Source of the DNA: Papaver somniferum
Taxonomy: Eukaryota > Streptophyta > Magnoliopsida > Ranunculales > Papaveraceae
DNA length: 64,000 nucleotides
Reading direction: 5' to 3'
NCBI RefSeq assembly: GCF_003573695.1
Contig: NC_039360.1
Coordinates: 123,094,336 to 123,158,335, forward strand
Both the position numbers and the translations under genes were made by a program. Of this stretch, positions 22,161-34,291 are shown piece by piece. Positions within the stretch are counted from its first letter, which is position 1. Every line of letters begins with the position of its first letter. The notes beneath the pieces are model-generated. The model was not told the DNA's origin. It was given only the letters and a program-made list of their open reading frames with translations, and made no database searches.

Positions 22161-22617
22161 AAAAAAGGGGGAGAAATATTGTAGTTCACACTATAAATAC
22201 ATATGTTTTTCGGATCATTGTGTAAGGGGGAGTGGTTTCCATGATCGAGATGGAGTATTGACTAAGGGGGAGTGGTTTCCATGATCGAGATGGAGTATTG
22301 ACTAAGGGGGAGTGATACATATCACCGTAGTATTATTGTTAAAGTCGTGATACAATTGGACTTTGATGTTACATAATAATATTATGACACTGTATAATAA
22401 TGATCGAGAATATCGATTTTTCTCATTGTTATAGCTACGGATCTTCAACAACGATGATGCTAAACTTACAACCTTTGGGATCATTGGAGTACTTGGAAGG
22501 ACGAATATTTTAGGGAACGTTGAAAATTAGACTATGGAATAGGAGCCACTAAAGTTTATCTTTTTTGTATTCCATATGTATTAATAGTTTTGTCACTAAA
22601 ATTGACAAAGGGGGAGA
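22161..22617 (+). other. Multiple polypurine tracts, internal region 1
   Basis: Purine runs with GGGGGAG are at 22165-22174, 22224-22233, 22264-22273, 22304-22313 and, directly before LTR2, 22607-22617. A 40-bp unit is tandemly duplicated at 22224-22303, which creates one extra tract compared with internal regions 2 and 3. Confidence 0.8.
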
Positions 22618-22618
22618 T

Positions 22619-25040
22619 TGTTAGAGCATATCTCGGTCGACCTCGCATGCATTGCTATCTCAAGCATGTTTGTCAATGTTAGTGATCAAAACTATGAGTC
22701 TTGATTTCTATCCTACATAGCTAAGTCTCGGATTAGGATAGAAAAGTGTAGTTGAGCTCAAGTACTTCATGGCGATTCATTATACGACGACGAAGATCTA
22801 CTCAAGGAACCGTGGAACTTCATCAACAAAAAGGTATCTGGAGACTTGAACTTATCTATCACTCAAAAGTCTATCTCTTCTATTTCCTACTTTTTATGAG
22901 ACAAAAGTCGTATGCTATATAGACTGGATCATACACATTTGATTTTTCGATCCGAGTATATCTCGCCTATCTATATCTCGAAATCATGTGTTGGTAAAGC
23001 GTTTCGCTTTGATCAAGTTTATCTTCACCTAGTGACGAAAATCATGAAAAGTTTCAATTACTTTGAGAATTGCTATGACGCGAAACGGTCTGTGAATAAC
23101 GGATATATAACGTCCTCTAAGAATGTCTCAACGATTGGAATGAGAGTTTAGATTACATAACCATGTATTCCTTAATCCAAAGTTTTCGAACTTTGTTGAT
23201 TGAGAGAAACCGGAGGAATTGGCTTTGCCAAGTCCGCGAACCCAGTCCGCGAACTGATGGAAGTTCTCGACCGAGAATTTCTGCTGGAATTTTCCAACAA
23301 ATCGTTTGCGTGTAAGTCCGAGAACTCAGTCCGCGAACCTAGTCCGCCAACTGGCGAAAGTTTCCTTGCCGAGATTTTCTACTGAGTTTGGAAAACTCCA
23401 ATGGTTGTCTTAAGTCCGCGAACTTGTTTGTGAGCTTAAGTGGTTATGATCTAAAGATGTGCTCTGAACATGAAACTTAAATTACTAAGGAATGCTTTAT
23501 GCAAATCGTGGCTATAAAGTTCATGATCTGATTCAATCGAACCGAATCATCTTTGTTTTAATTGTATCTTGTGTAGTTACATAAGATCTCATAGCAATTG
23601 AACAACTCTTTAACTAGTTCATTTGAGTTAATTGAACTAGTTATGGTGAAGAAGAACAAGGTTAATATGAAATGCTCATATGGTTAACCTTTCGGGTTAC
23701 TATGTTGAACCAACATACACATACACGTTTGGGCATGGTTTTCACAAACCCAGTAAACGTCTACCCAAGTGTGTGTGGTAAGTTAAGTTTCCTATATAAC
23801 GGTTGATAAATATTAGCTTGAATCTAAATCAGGTTTTCATCTAACAGTGAATATGGATTGCTTTGTAACTAAGGAAAAACCCTGATTTGAAGGCTATATA
23901 AAGGAGACATCTAGCATTGTGCAAAACTAATCCCCACACGTATGTGTGATACTAGTGCGCTCGCTAGAGTCGATTCTCCTTTAACCTTTGGTTTTCTTCT
24001 CTAAAACCAGATTAACGACTTAAAGACTTCATTGGGATTGTGAAGCCATACCGATACTACTTTTATCGTAGTTGTGTGATCTGATCTTGCATCTTCTATC
24101 CTACGAGTACAATATTTGATTAGCTTGAGATCGTGAGAGTTCTCCGATAGGAAAGATAAAGAAGTCACAAACATCTTCGTCTCACTGTTTGTGATTCCTC
24201 GGCAAACCGCCTGTGTAGTCAGGAAGGATTGTAGAGAGGTGATTGATTAATCTAGTCTTTTCTTCGGGAATATAAGACCGGATTATCAATTGGTTCCTGT
24301 TCACCTTGATTTTATATCTTAAGACGGAACAAAACCTAGGGTTTATCTGTGGGAGACAGATTTATCCTTTGATAGACTTTTCTGTGTGAGACAGATTTGT
24401 TTATTATCAAGTCTGCGATTTTGGGTTGCAGCAACTCTTGGTTGTGGGTGAGATCAGCTTAGGGAATCAAGTGCGCAGTATCCTGCTGGGATCAGAGGCG
24501 CAGGAGTACAACTGTACCTTGGATCGGTGGGAGACTGATTGGGGTTCAATTATAGTGCAGTCCGAAGTTAGCTTGGAGTAGGATAGTGTTTGTAGCGGCT
24601 TAATACAATGTGTATTCAATCTGGACTAGGTCCCGGGGTTTTTCTGCATTTGCGGTTTCCTCGTTAACAAAATTTCTGGTGTCTGTGTTATTTCATTTTT
24701 CACATTATATTATTTATCTTTATAATTGAAATAATACAGGTTGTGCGTTAAAGGTTAATCGATTGGAGATCCGACCTTGTGGTTGTCGATTTCATTGATT
24801 AACACTTGGACATTGGTCTTTGGTACCGTCCAAGTTATTCCTTGTATTTGATAAAGACTTGCTATTGTTTTTAGATTGAGTTAAAATCAAATCAAGAGAG
24901 AGATATTAACTCCTTGAGATAATTTTATCTAGATTGAGTATGACTGTCTAGTTGATTCTCTAGCAAAGTATTTTGGAGTTAGTCCATACAGATTACTACG
25001 CGAAATATTGGATGGTGTTGTTAGACCCCCCGCTTTTTCA
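22619..25040 (+). repeat. LTR2 of the Sirevirus-like array
   Basis: 2422 bp, from TGTTAGAGCATATCTCGG to GCTTTTTCA. It shares CACATACACG, TTCCTATATA, CTAACAGTG and GGTTGCAGCAACTC with LTR3. Its TATA box is TATATAAA at 23895-23902. Confidence 0.9.
23895..23902 (+). promoter_or_regulatory. TATA box of LTR2
   Basis: CTATATAAAGGAG, same position in the LTR as in LTR1. Confidence 0.6.
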
Positions 25041-25042
25041 AT

Positions 25043-25055
25043 TGGTATCAGAGCA
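25043..25055 (+). other. Primer-binding site after LTR2
   Basis: TGGTATCAGAGCA, matching the initiator tRNA-Met 3' end, 2 bp after the LTR. Confidence 0.9.
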
Positions 25056-25106
25056 GGCAAACACGTTTAAGACCTTACAAGTTTTTGTTTGTAGCGATCT
25101 GACTCT

Positions 25107-25634
25107 ATGGACAGTAGTGTTATCTCAATAAATGCACCACCAGATCCAGGGATTTCAGAATTCTCTTCCATGACTGATTTTATAAAATCTGTAGAAGAAA
25201 TTCTATTTGAACCTCCACCAGGTTTAAAATCCCTTGAAGTGTTTTCAGAGCTTGAAAAGAAGCTTGAGAGCTTATCTCTTGATGTTGAGTTATACCTCCA
25301 GAAAGAGCAAGAATATCTTGATATGATAAATCAAGTTATGATGAATAATATTCATGTTGAGGTTGATATTGATTTACTAATAAATGAGAGAAATACTCCT
25401 CCTCTGCATAATCCAATTAGTTGTGATAAACTAAACGAATTACAAGAGGATTTAAAATCTCAGTCATCTGAGTGTATCACCTCAAAGCATGAACTGATTC
25501 GCTGCCCAATTCCTGATACTTCATATCAATATAGTAGTATTGACTTCATTATGAAGAATTTAGGAAGTCTCTTTTTATCAAAAGAGTTTCCTTTCGCAGT
25601 ACTAAAAACTATCTGCAGAAACTGTTTTTTATAA
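25107..25634 (+). CDS. Unknown 175-aa ORF of internal region 2
   Basis: An uninterrupted ORF starts MDSSVISINAPPDPGIS 52 bp after the primer site. It is acidic, has predicted helical stretches (SMTDFIKSVEEILFEPPPG, ELEKKLESLSLDVELYLQ) and no signal peptide or zinc knuckle. It differs from the copy at 31001-31528 by only a few residues. I recognise no family; it is not a usual copia Gag. Because internal region 1 reads a different frame after the SSID position, the last 30 or so residues may be a frameshifted end in this copy. It may be a remnant of a longer element protein or simply a non-functional ORF. Confidence 0.5.
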   Translation: MDSSVISINAPPDPGISEFSSMTDFIKSVEEILFEPPPGLKSLEVFSELEKKLESLSLDVELYLQKEQEYLDMINQVMMNNIHVEVDIDLLINERNTPPLHNPISCDKLNELQEDLKSQSSECITSKHELIRCPIPDTSYQYSSIDFIMKNLGSLFLSKEFPFAVLKTICRNCFL

Positions 25635-28095
25635 GTTGGAAAACAAGAAATCAGAAACACAAATCTTTTTGGGTTCTCTTGAAGTTCTTTGATAGACTTA
25701 TAAAAACAGTTCCTTGGGTGTTTCTCAACACTACAAGATTTAAGAGTTGTTGGAAAGAAACTCTTTCTTGGTGCCATGGTGATCAAGACATTGTTCACCT
25801 CAACACAACTTGTTTGTGTTGAAAGTGCATCCTCACCAAGAAATGTCATGCTATGTATACGATGAGGGAAGCACAACAACTGGGGCGCACAGATTATATT
25901 TTGTAAGGATGTAGAACTCAATTGGACTTTTCTAAAAAGGTATGTCTATAAACTTGAGCAATTTTTATGTTTTATTACTTGTTTGCGTACTTATAATGAT
26001 CCATGTACCTTGATTATCGTTCATTTCTACCTAACTTGATCTGTGTTTAAGGTTCTTAAATGTTTAGGTTTGAAAACATGAGTTCGGGATGTTTGGACTT
26101 CATGGTACACATACCAAGTATGCATAACATCCTTTAAAACCAAAATCCAGGGGTTTAAGTTTGCAAACTGGAAAATTCGTTTGCAAACCCGTGTGCATAC
26201 TTTCCTGTAGACGTCGATATTCGGTAAACTTGTTCTCGCCGTAAATTCTTCGTCCGAACTCGGATTGACCTCATTCTTTTTGAATTATCTTTCTATTAGA
26301 ATTATCTTAAAAATGGAGATGAGAAACCTTGATTTTGGATGAGTTAAGATTAGTATTTGTCCTATCTTTTGTTTTTGAGTGTTTTGCTCCATTTCCTCAC
26401 TTGTTCCACTTCTCTTGGAATTGGGCACTTGGATTCTTGGAGTACTACTCTTCTAAGCTAATTTGTAGATTTTACAAGAATGTTGTTGGTGAATCACAAA
26501 GAAGGAAGTTCAAGAATGGGCAGTAGTACACATTACTATGGAATTCTTGAATGTTCACAATCATTTCATGTGAACTATGGTGCATGGTTGTTAATGACTT
26601 TGTATGATCTTCTTTGTTAATAAAATCTTTTTATACGCCTTTGGTAGCTATTCTTGGTATAAATCCGGGCGAAAAAGATTGATTCTACCCCCTAAGGACA
26701 AATCATCTTATATGTGCATTACGAGTTTGTCTTGATGCCTAGGAAACTTCTTATGAGAATTTATTCTGATTTTTGAGAAGGATTACTAGAGTTTGGAATA
26801 ACCTTTATTGTGATTTCACATTGCTATGTCCAACGGTTTCATCTTCATGTTTTTAGATTTATTGGTTTAAATTCTAAAAATATTTGGAGGATGATGTTTT
26901 TGCAGTATCTAATCTTTATGATTTGTTATATTGCAACTTGTTATGGGATATGTATTGTTTGCGCACGTGAACTTGAAGGTCCCATATTTTGTCAAAAGTA
27001 AACTCGTTCATAAATTGGTATTCGTATTGATGAAAGGGCGAATTGACTTTTGATAAATACAAATGTTATGCCTATGCAGTCATGTATTTGATGGAAAATA
27101 GGGTAAAATCTTTTGTGTGACAAGGATAAAGTCTATTATGTCGTTATGCAAATAGTGATGGAAAATATAATAGATCCTTGTATGTAATCCACGGTATTGA
27201 TCTTCATTGATCCATTTTGTTATGTTTTACCGTGAAGGCTCCATTGTGTATCTTATGTTGAGCACCTTACAACTATGTCGATTAATGTTGGCCTTGTTGG
27301 TTGTTCCATGAGATGCTATATGTTGAGCATTCTTGAACTAAATTAATCATCTTGATTGGTTATTTAGTTATTTGCTCCTAAAGTCTTCTTTTGTCAAGCA
27401 AAATCTTTTGACAATTAAATTGATTGCTTCGATGATTAGTTTGGTTGTGTATTCCAATTAGATTAATTATAGGTTCTCTTGTAATTAATCTAGTTGAGTT
27501 TTTCATATATTCCACAAGTTCTTGTGTTGAGAATATGAACGGCTATACTAATCATGTTCTATTGGTTGTTCTAGTCGTATATTCCGTAAGGTTTTCCTTA
27601 TGTTGAGTATTTGAACGATTAAGGTAGTCATCTCCGTGTGGTTATCTTAGTCGTAGCTCCGTGAGTTTTCTTATGTTGAGCACAATCAATTAAATTGATC
27701 ACTTTTGTGGTTTGATTTAGTTGCGTATTCCGATTAAATTAATCATGGGTTTACTTGTGATCAATTTGGTTGAATTTTGGATAATGGTTTTTAGTGTCCA
27801 ATTAAAAAATCCTTCTTTTCTTTCGAAATTAAGGTCGCTCTTGTTTTTCTTTCGGGAATGACATCAAATCTTCTTTTGAACTTGTGCTTAATGGTAATAT
27901 CTGGCGGGGTGTGCGGCTGTGGAATTTTATAGGGGTTATATTGTATCTTAAAAATCCTTGATGACATCATTTAGCTTCGACTTTATGATTGCATTTAAAT
28001 TTAGTTGGTATGTATATTTCTTTTAGTCTATGAAATGTCTCTTGTGGGAATTTCATTATGATCCCGTTCTTGTACCTTTGCCAATCTTATTGACA

Positions 28096-28510
28096 AAAAG
28101 GGGGAGAAATATTGTAGTTCACACTACAAATACATATGGTTTTCGGATCATTGTGTAAGGGGGAGTGGTTTCCATGATCGATATGGAGTATTGACTAAGG
28201 GGGAGTGATACATATCACTGTAGTATTATTGTTAAAGTCGTGATACAATTGGACTTTGATGTTACATAATAATACTATGACACTGTATAATAATGATCGA
28301 GAATATCGATTTTTCTCATTGTTATAGCTACGGATCTTCAACAACGATGATGCTAAACTTACAACCTTTGGGATCATTGGAGTACTTGGAAGGACGAAGA
28401 TTTTAGGGAACGTTGAAGATTAGACTATGGAATAAGAGCCACTAAAGTTTATCTTTTTTGTATTCCATATGTATTAATAGTTTTGTCACTAAAATTGACA
28501 AAGGGGGAGA
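28096..28510 (+). other. Multiple polypurine tracts, internal region 2
   Basis: Tracts containing GGGGGAG at about 28096-28106, 28157-28165 and 28197-28205, and the LTR-proximal AAAGGGGGAGA at 28500-28510. Confidence 0.8.
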
Positions 28511-28511
28511 T

Positions 28512-30934
28512 TGTTAGAGCATATCTCGGTCGAACTCGCATGCGTTTCTATCTCAAGCATGTTTGTCAATGTTAGTGATCAAAACTATGAGTCTTGATTT
28601 CTAGCCTACATAGCTAAGTATCGGATTAGGATAGAAAAGTGTAGTTGAGCTCAAGGACTTCATGGCGATTCATCATACGACGACGAAGATCTACTCAAGG
28701 AACCGTGGAACTTCATCAACAAAAAGGTATGTGGAGACTTGAACTTATCTATCACTCAAAAGTCTATCTCTTCCATCTCCTACTTCTTATGAGACAAAAG
28801 TCGTATGCTATTTAGACTGGATCATACACATTTGATATTTCGATCCGAGTATATCTCGCCTATCTATATCTCGAAATCATGTGTTGGTAAAGCGTTTCGC
28901 TTTGATCAAGTTTATCTTCACCTAGTGACGAAAGTCATGAAAAGTTTCAATTACTTTGAGAATTACTATGACGCGAAACGGTCAGTGAATAACGGATATA
29001 TAACGTCCTCTGAGAATGTCTCAATAATTGGAATGAGAGTTTAGATTACATAACCATGTATTCCTTAATCCAAAGTTTTCGAACTTTGTTGATTGAGAGA
29101 AACCGGAGGAATTGGCTTTTCCAAGTCCGCGAACCCAGTCCGCGAACTGATGGAATTTCTCGACCGAGAATTTCTGCTGGAATTTTCCAACAAATCGTTT
29201 GCGTGTAAGTCCGCGAACTCAGTCCGCGAACCTAGTCCGCCAACTGGGGAAAGTTTCCTTGCCGAGATTTTCTACTGAGTTTGGAAAACTCCAATGGTTT
29301 TCTTAAGTCCGCGAACTTGTTTGTGAGCTTAAGTGGTTATGATCTAAAGATGTGCTCTGAACATGAAACTTAAATTACTAAGGAATGCTTTATGCAAATC
29401 GTGGCTATAAAGTTCATGATCTGATTCAATCGAACCGAATCATCTTTGTTTTAATTGTATCTTGTGTAGTTACATAAGATCTCATAGCAATTGAACAACT
29501 CTTTAACTAGTTCATTTGAGTTAATTGAACTAGTTATGGTGAAGAAGAACAAGGTTAATATGAAATGCTCATATGGTTAACCTTTCGGGTTACTATGTTG
29601 AACCAACATACACATACACGTTTGGGCATGGTTTTCACAAACCCAGTAAACGTCTACCCAAGTGTGTGTGGTAAGTTAAGTTTCCTATATATCTGTTGAT
29701 AAATATTAGCTTGAATCTAAATCAGGTTTTCATCTAACAGTGAATATGGATTGCTTTGTAACTAAGGAAAAACCCTGATTTGAAGGCTATATAAAGGAGA
29801 CATCTAGCATTGTGCAAAACTAATCCCCACACGTATGTGTGATACTAGTGCGCTCGCTAGAGTCGATTCTCCTTTAACCTTTGGTTTTCTTCTCTAAAAC
29901 CAGATTAACGACTTAAAGACTTCATTGGGATTGTGAAGCCAGACCGATACTACTTTTATCGTAGTTGTGTGATCTGATCTTGCATCTTCTATCCTACGAG
30001 TACAATCTTTGATTATCTTGAGATCGTGAGAGTTCTCCGATAGGCAAGATAAAGAAGTCACAAACATCTTCATCTCACTGTTTGTGATTCCTCGGCAAAC
30101 CGCCTGTGTAGTCAGGAAGGATTGTAGAGAGGTGATTGATTAATCTAGTCTTTTCTTCGGGAATATAAGACCGGATTATCAATTGGTTCCTGTTCACCTT
30201 GATTTTATATCTTAAGACGGAACAAAACCTAGGGTTTATCTGTGGGAGACAAATTTTTCCTTTGATAGACTTTTCTGTGTGAGACAAATTTGTTTATTAT
30301 CAAGTCTGCGATTTTGGGTTGCAGCAACTCTTGGTTGTGGGTGAGATCATCTAAGGGAATCAAGTGCGCAGTATCCTGCTGGGATCAGAGGCGTAGGAGT
30401 ATAATTGTTCCTTGGATCGGTGGGAGACTGATTGGGGTTCAATTATAATCCAGTCTGAAGTTAGCTTGGAGTAGGCTAGTATCTGTAGCGGCTTAATACA
30501 GTCTGTATTCAATCTGGACTAGGTCCCGGGGCTTTTCTGCATTTGCGGTTTTCCTCGTTAACAAAATTTCTGGTGTCTGTGTTATTTCATTTTCCGCATT
30601 ATATTATTTATCTTTATAATTGAAATAATACAGGTTGTGCGTTAAAGGTTAATCGATTGGAGATCCGACCTTGTGGTTGTCGATTTCATTGATTAACACT
30701 TGGACATTGGTCTTTGGTACCGTCCAAGTTATTCCTTGTATTTGATAAAGACTTGTTATTGTTTTTAGATTGAGTTAAAATCAAATCAAGAGAGAGATAT
30801 TAACTCCTTGAGATACTTTTATCTAGATTGAGTCTGACTGTCTAGTTGATTCTCTAGCAAAGTATTTTGGAGTTAGTCCATACAGATTACTAAGCGAAAT
30901 ATTGGGTGGTGTTGTTAGACCCCCCGCTTTTTCA
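28512..30934 (+). repeat. LTR3 of the Sirevirus-like array
   Basis: 2423 bp, from TGTTAGAGCATATCTCGG to GCTTTTTCA. It groups with LTR2 by shared variants. The TATA box is at 29788-29795. Confidence 0.9.
29788..29795 (+). promoter_or_regulatory. TATA box of LTR3
   Basis: CTATATAAAGGAG, same LTR position as in the others. Confidence 0.6.
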
Positions 30935-30936
30935 AT

Positions 30937-30949
30937 TGGTATCAGAGCA
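30937..30949 (+). other. Primer-binding site after LTR3
   Basis: TGGTATCAGAGCA, matching the initiator tRNA-Met 3' end. Confidence 0.9.
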
Positions 30950-31000
30950 GGAAAACACGTTTAAGACCTTACAAGTTTGTGTTTGTAGCGATCTAACTCT

Positions 31001-31528
31001 ATGGACAGTAGTGTTATCTCAATAAATGCACCACCAGATCCAGGGATTTCAGAATTCTCTTCCATGACTGATTTCATAAAATCTGTAGAAGAAATTCTAT
31101 TTGAACCTCCACCAGGTTTAAAATCCCTTGAAGTGTTTTCAGGGCTTGAAAAGAAGCTTGAGAGCTTATCTCTTGATGTTGAGTTATACCTCCAGAAAGA
31201 GCAAGAATCTCTTGATAGGATAAATCAAGTTATGATGAATAATATTCATGTTGAGGTTGATATTGATTTACTAATCAATGAGAGAAATACTCCTCCTCTG
31301 CATAATCCAATTAGTTGTGATAAACTAAACGAATTACAAGAGGATTTAAAATCTCAGTCATCTGAGTGTATCACCTCAAAGCATGAACTGATTCGCTGCC
31401 CAATTCCTGATACTTCATATCAATATAGTAGTATTGACTTCATTATGAAGAATTTAGGAAGTCTCTTTTTATCAAAAGAGTTTCCTTTCGCAGTACTAAA
31501 AACTATCTGCAGAAACTGTTTTTTATAA
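31001..31528 (+). CDS. Unknown 175-aa ORF of internal region 3
   Basis: It is nearly the same ORF as at 25107-25634, with the same start (MDSSVISINAPPDPGIS), length and stop, and a few substitutions such as SGLEKK for SELEKK and SLDRIN for YLDMIN. Two open copies of the same length in adjacent units could mean selection before insertion or simply a recent common source. No family is recognised. Internal region 3 otherwise has a deletion of about 140 bp near 33183 relative to regions 1 and 2. Confidence 0.5.
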   Translation: MDSSVISINAPPDPGISEFSSMTDFIKSVEEILFEPPPGLKSLEVFSGLEKKLESLSLDVELYLQKEQESLDRINQVMMNNIHVEVDIDLLINERNTPPLHNPISCDKLNELQEDLKSQSSECITSKHELIRCPIPDTSYQYSSIDFIMKNLGSLFLSKEFPFAVLKTICRNCFL

Positions 31529-33640
31529 GTTGGAAAACAAGAAATCAGAAACACAAATCTTTTTGGGTTCTCTGGAAGTTCTTTGATAGACTTATAAAAA
31601 CAGTTCCTTGGGTGTTTCTCAACACTACAAGATTTAATAGTTGTTGGAAAGAAACTCTTTCTTGGTGCCATGGTGATCAAGACATTGTTCACCTCAACAC
31701 AACTTGTTTGTGTTGAAAGTGCATCCTCACCAAGAAATGTCCTGTTATGTATACGATGAGGGAAGCACAACAACTGGGGCGCACAGATTATATTTTGTAA
31801 GGCTATAGAACTCAATTGGACTTTTCTAAAAAGGTATATCTATAAACTTGAGCAATTTTTATGTTTTATTACTTGTTTGCGTACTTATAATGATCCATGT
31901 ACCTTGATTATCGTTCATTTCTACCTAACTTGATCTGTGTTTAAGGTTCTTAAATGTTTAGGTTTGAAAACATGAGTTCGGGATGTTTGGACTTCATGGT
32001 ACACATACCAAGTATGCATAACATCATTTAAAACCAAAATCCAGGGGTTTAAGTTCGCAAACCCAGACTGCAAACTGGAAAATTCGTTTGCAAACCCGTG
32101 TGCATACTTTCCTGTAGACGTCGATATTCGGTAAACTTGTTCTCGCCGTAACTTCTTCGTACGAAATCGGATTGACCTCATTCTTTTTGAATTATCTTTC
32201 TATTAGAATTATCTTCAAAATGGAGATGAGAAACCTTGAATTTGGATGAGTTAAGATTAGTATTTGTCCTATCTCTTGTTTTTGAGTGTTTTGCTCCATT
32301 TCCTCACTTGTTCCACTTCTCTTGGAATTGGGCACTTGGATTCTTGGAGTACTACTCTTCTAAGCTAATTTGTAGCTTTTACAAGAATGTTGTTGGTGAA
32401 TCACAAAGAAGGAAGTTTAAGAATGGGCAGTAGTACACATTACTATGGAATTCTTGAATGTTCACAATCATTTCATGTGAACTATGGTGCATGGTTGTTA
32501 ATGACTTTGTATGATCTTCTTTGTTAATAAAATCTTTTTATACGCCTTTGGTAGCTATTCTTGGTATAAATCCGGGCGAAAAAGATTGATTCTACCCCCT
32601 AAGGACAAATCATCTTATATGTGCATTACGAGTTTGTCTTGATGCCTAGGAAACTTCTTATGAGAATTTATTCTTAGTTTTTAGAAGGATTACTAGAGTT
32701 TGGAATAACCTTTATTGTGATTCCACATTTCTATGTCCAACGGTTTCATCTTCATGTTTTTAGATTTATTGGTTTAAATTCTAAAAATATTTGGAGGATG
32801 ATGTTTTTGCAATATCTAATCTTTATATTTGTTATATTGCAACTTGTTATGGGATATGTATTTTTTGCGCACGTGAACTTGAAGGTCCCATATTTTGTCA
32901 AAAGTAAAGTCGTTCATAAATTGGTATTCGTATTGATGAAAGGACGAATTGACTTTTGATAAATACAAATGTTATGCCTATGCAGTCATGTATTTGATGG
33001 ACAATAGGGTAAAATCTTTTGTGTGACAAGGATAAAGTCTATTATGTCGTTATGCAAATAGTGATGGAAAATATAATAGATCCTTGTATGTTATCCACGG
33101 TATTGATCTTCATTGATCCATTTTGTTATGTTTTACCGTGAAGGCTCCATTGTGTATCTTATGTTGAGCACCTTACAAATATGTCGATCAATTGATTGCT
33201 TCGGTGATTAGTTTGGTTGTGTATTCCAATTAGATTAATTATAGGTTCTCTTGTAATTAATCTAGTTGAGTTTTTCATATATTACACAAGTTCTTGTGTT
33301 GAGTATATGAACGGCTATACTAATCATGTTCTATTGGTTGTTCTAGTTGTATATTCCGTAAGGTTTTCCTTATGTTGAGTATTTGAACGATTAAGGTAGT
33401 CATCTCCGTGTGGTTATCTTATTCGTAGCTCCGTGAGTTTTCTTATGTTGAGCACAATCAATTAAATTGATCACTTTTGTGGTTTGATTTAGTTGCGTAT
33501 TCCGATTAAATTAATCATGGGTTTACTTGTGATTAATTTGGTTGAGTTTTGGATAATGGTTTTTGGTGTCCAATTAAAAAATCTTTCTTTTCTTTCGAAA
33601 TTAAGGTCGCTCTTGTTGTTCTTTCGGGAATGACATCAAA

Positions 33641-34290
33641 TGGGGGAGATTTTTTTTGAACTTGTGCTTAATGGTAATATCTTGCGGGGTGTGCGGCTAT
33701 GGAATTTTATAGGGGTTATCTTGTATCTTAAAAATCCTTGATGAATGCATTTATCTTCGGCTTTATGATTGCATCTAAATTAAGTTGGTATGTATTTTTC
33801 TTTTAGTCTATGAAATGTCTCTTTTGGGAATTTCATTATGATCTCGTTCTTGTACCTTTGCCAATTTTATTGACAAAAAGGGGGAGAAATATTATAGTTC
33901 ACACTAGAAATACATATGGTTTTCGTATCATTGTGTAAGGGGGAGTGGTTTCCATGATCGAGATGGAGTATTGACTAAGGGGGAGTGATACATATCACCG
34001 TAGTATTATTGTTAAAGTCGTGATACAATTGGACTTTGATGTTACATAATAATATTATGACATTGTATAATAATGATCGAGAATATCGATTTCTATCATT
34101 GTTATAGCTACGGAACTTCAACAACGATGATGCTAAACTTACAACCTTTGGGATCATTGGAGTACTTGGAAGGACGAAGATTTTAGGGAACGTTGAAGAT
34201 TAGACTATGGAATAAGAGCCATTAAAGTTTATCTTTTTTTTATTCCATATGTATTAATAGTTTTGTCACTAAAATTGACAAAGGGGGAGA
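33641..34290 (+). other. Multiple polypurine tracts, internal region 3, with one extra
   Basis: Usual tracts at about 33876-33886, 33937-33945 and 33977-33985, and AAAGGGGGAGA at 34280-34290. In addition TGGGGGAGATTTTTT at 33641-33655 replaces the short CTTC present in the other two units. Confidence 0.75.
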
Positions 34291-34291
34291 T

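Noticed and set aside
22302..22484. 60-codon minus-strand ORF repeated in all units (also 28195-28377, 33975-34157)
   Set aside because: It lies in the polypurine-tract region before the 3' LTR and is conserved only as part of the repeat.
25526..25921. Minus-strand ORFs of 131 codons in the Sirevirus-like internal regions (also 31420-31815)
   Set aside because: They are antisense shadows of the plus-strand reading frames of the same stretch.
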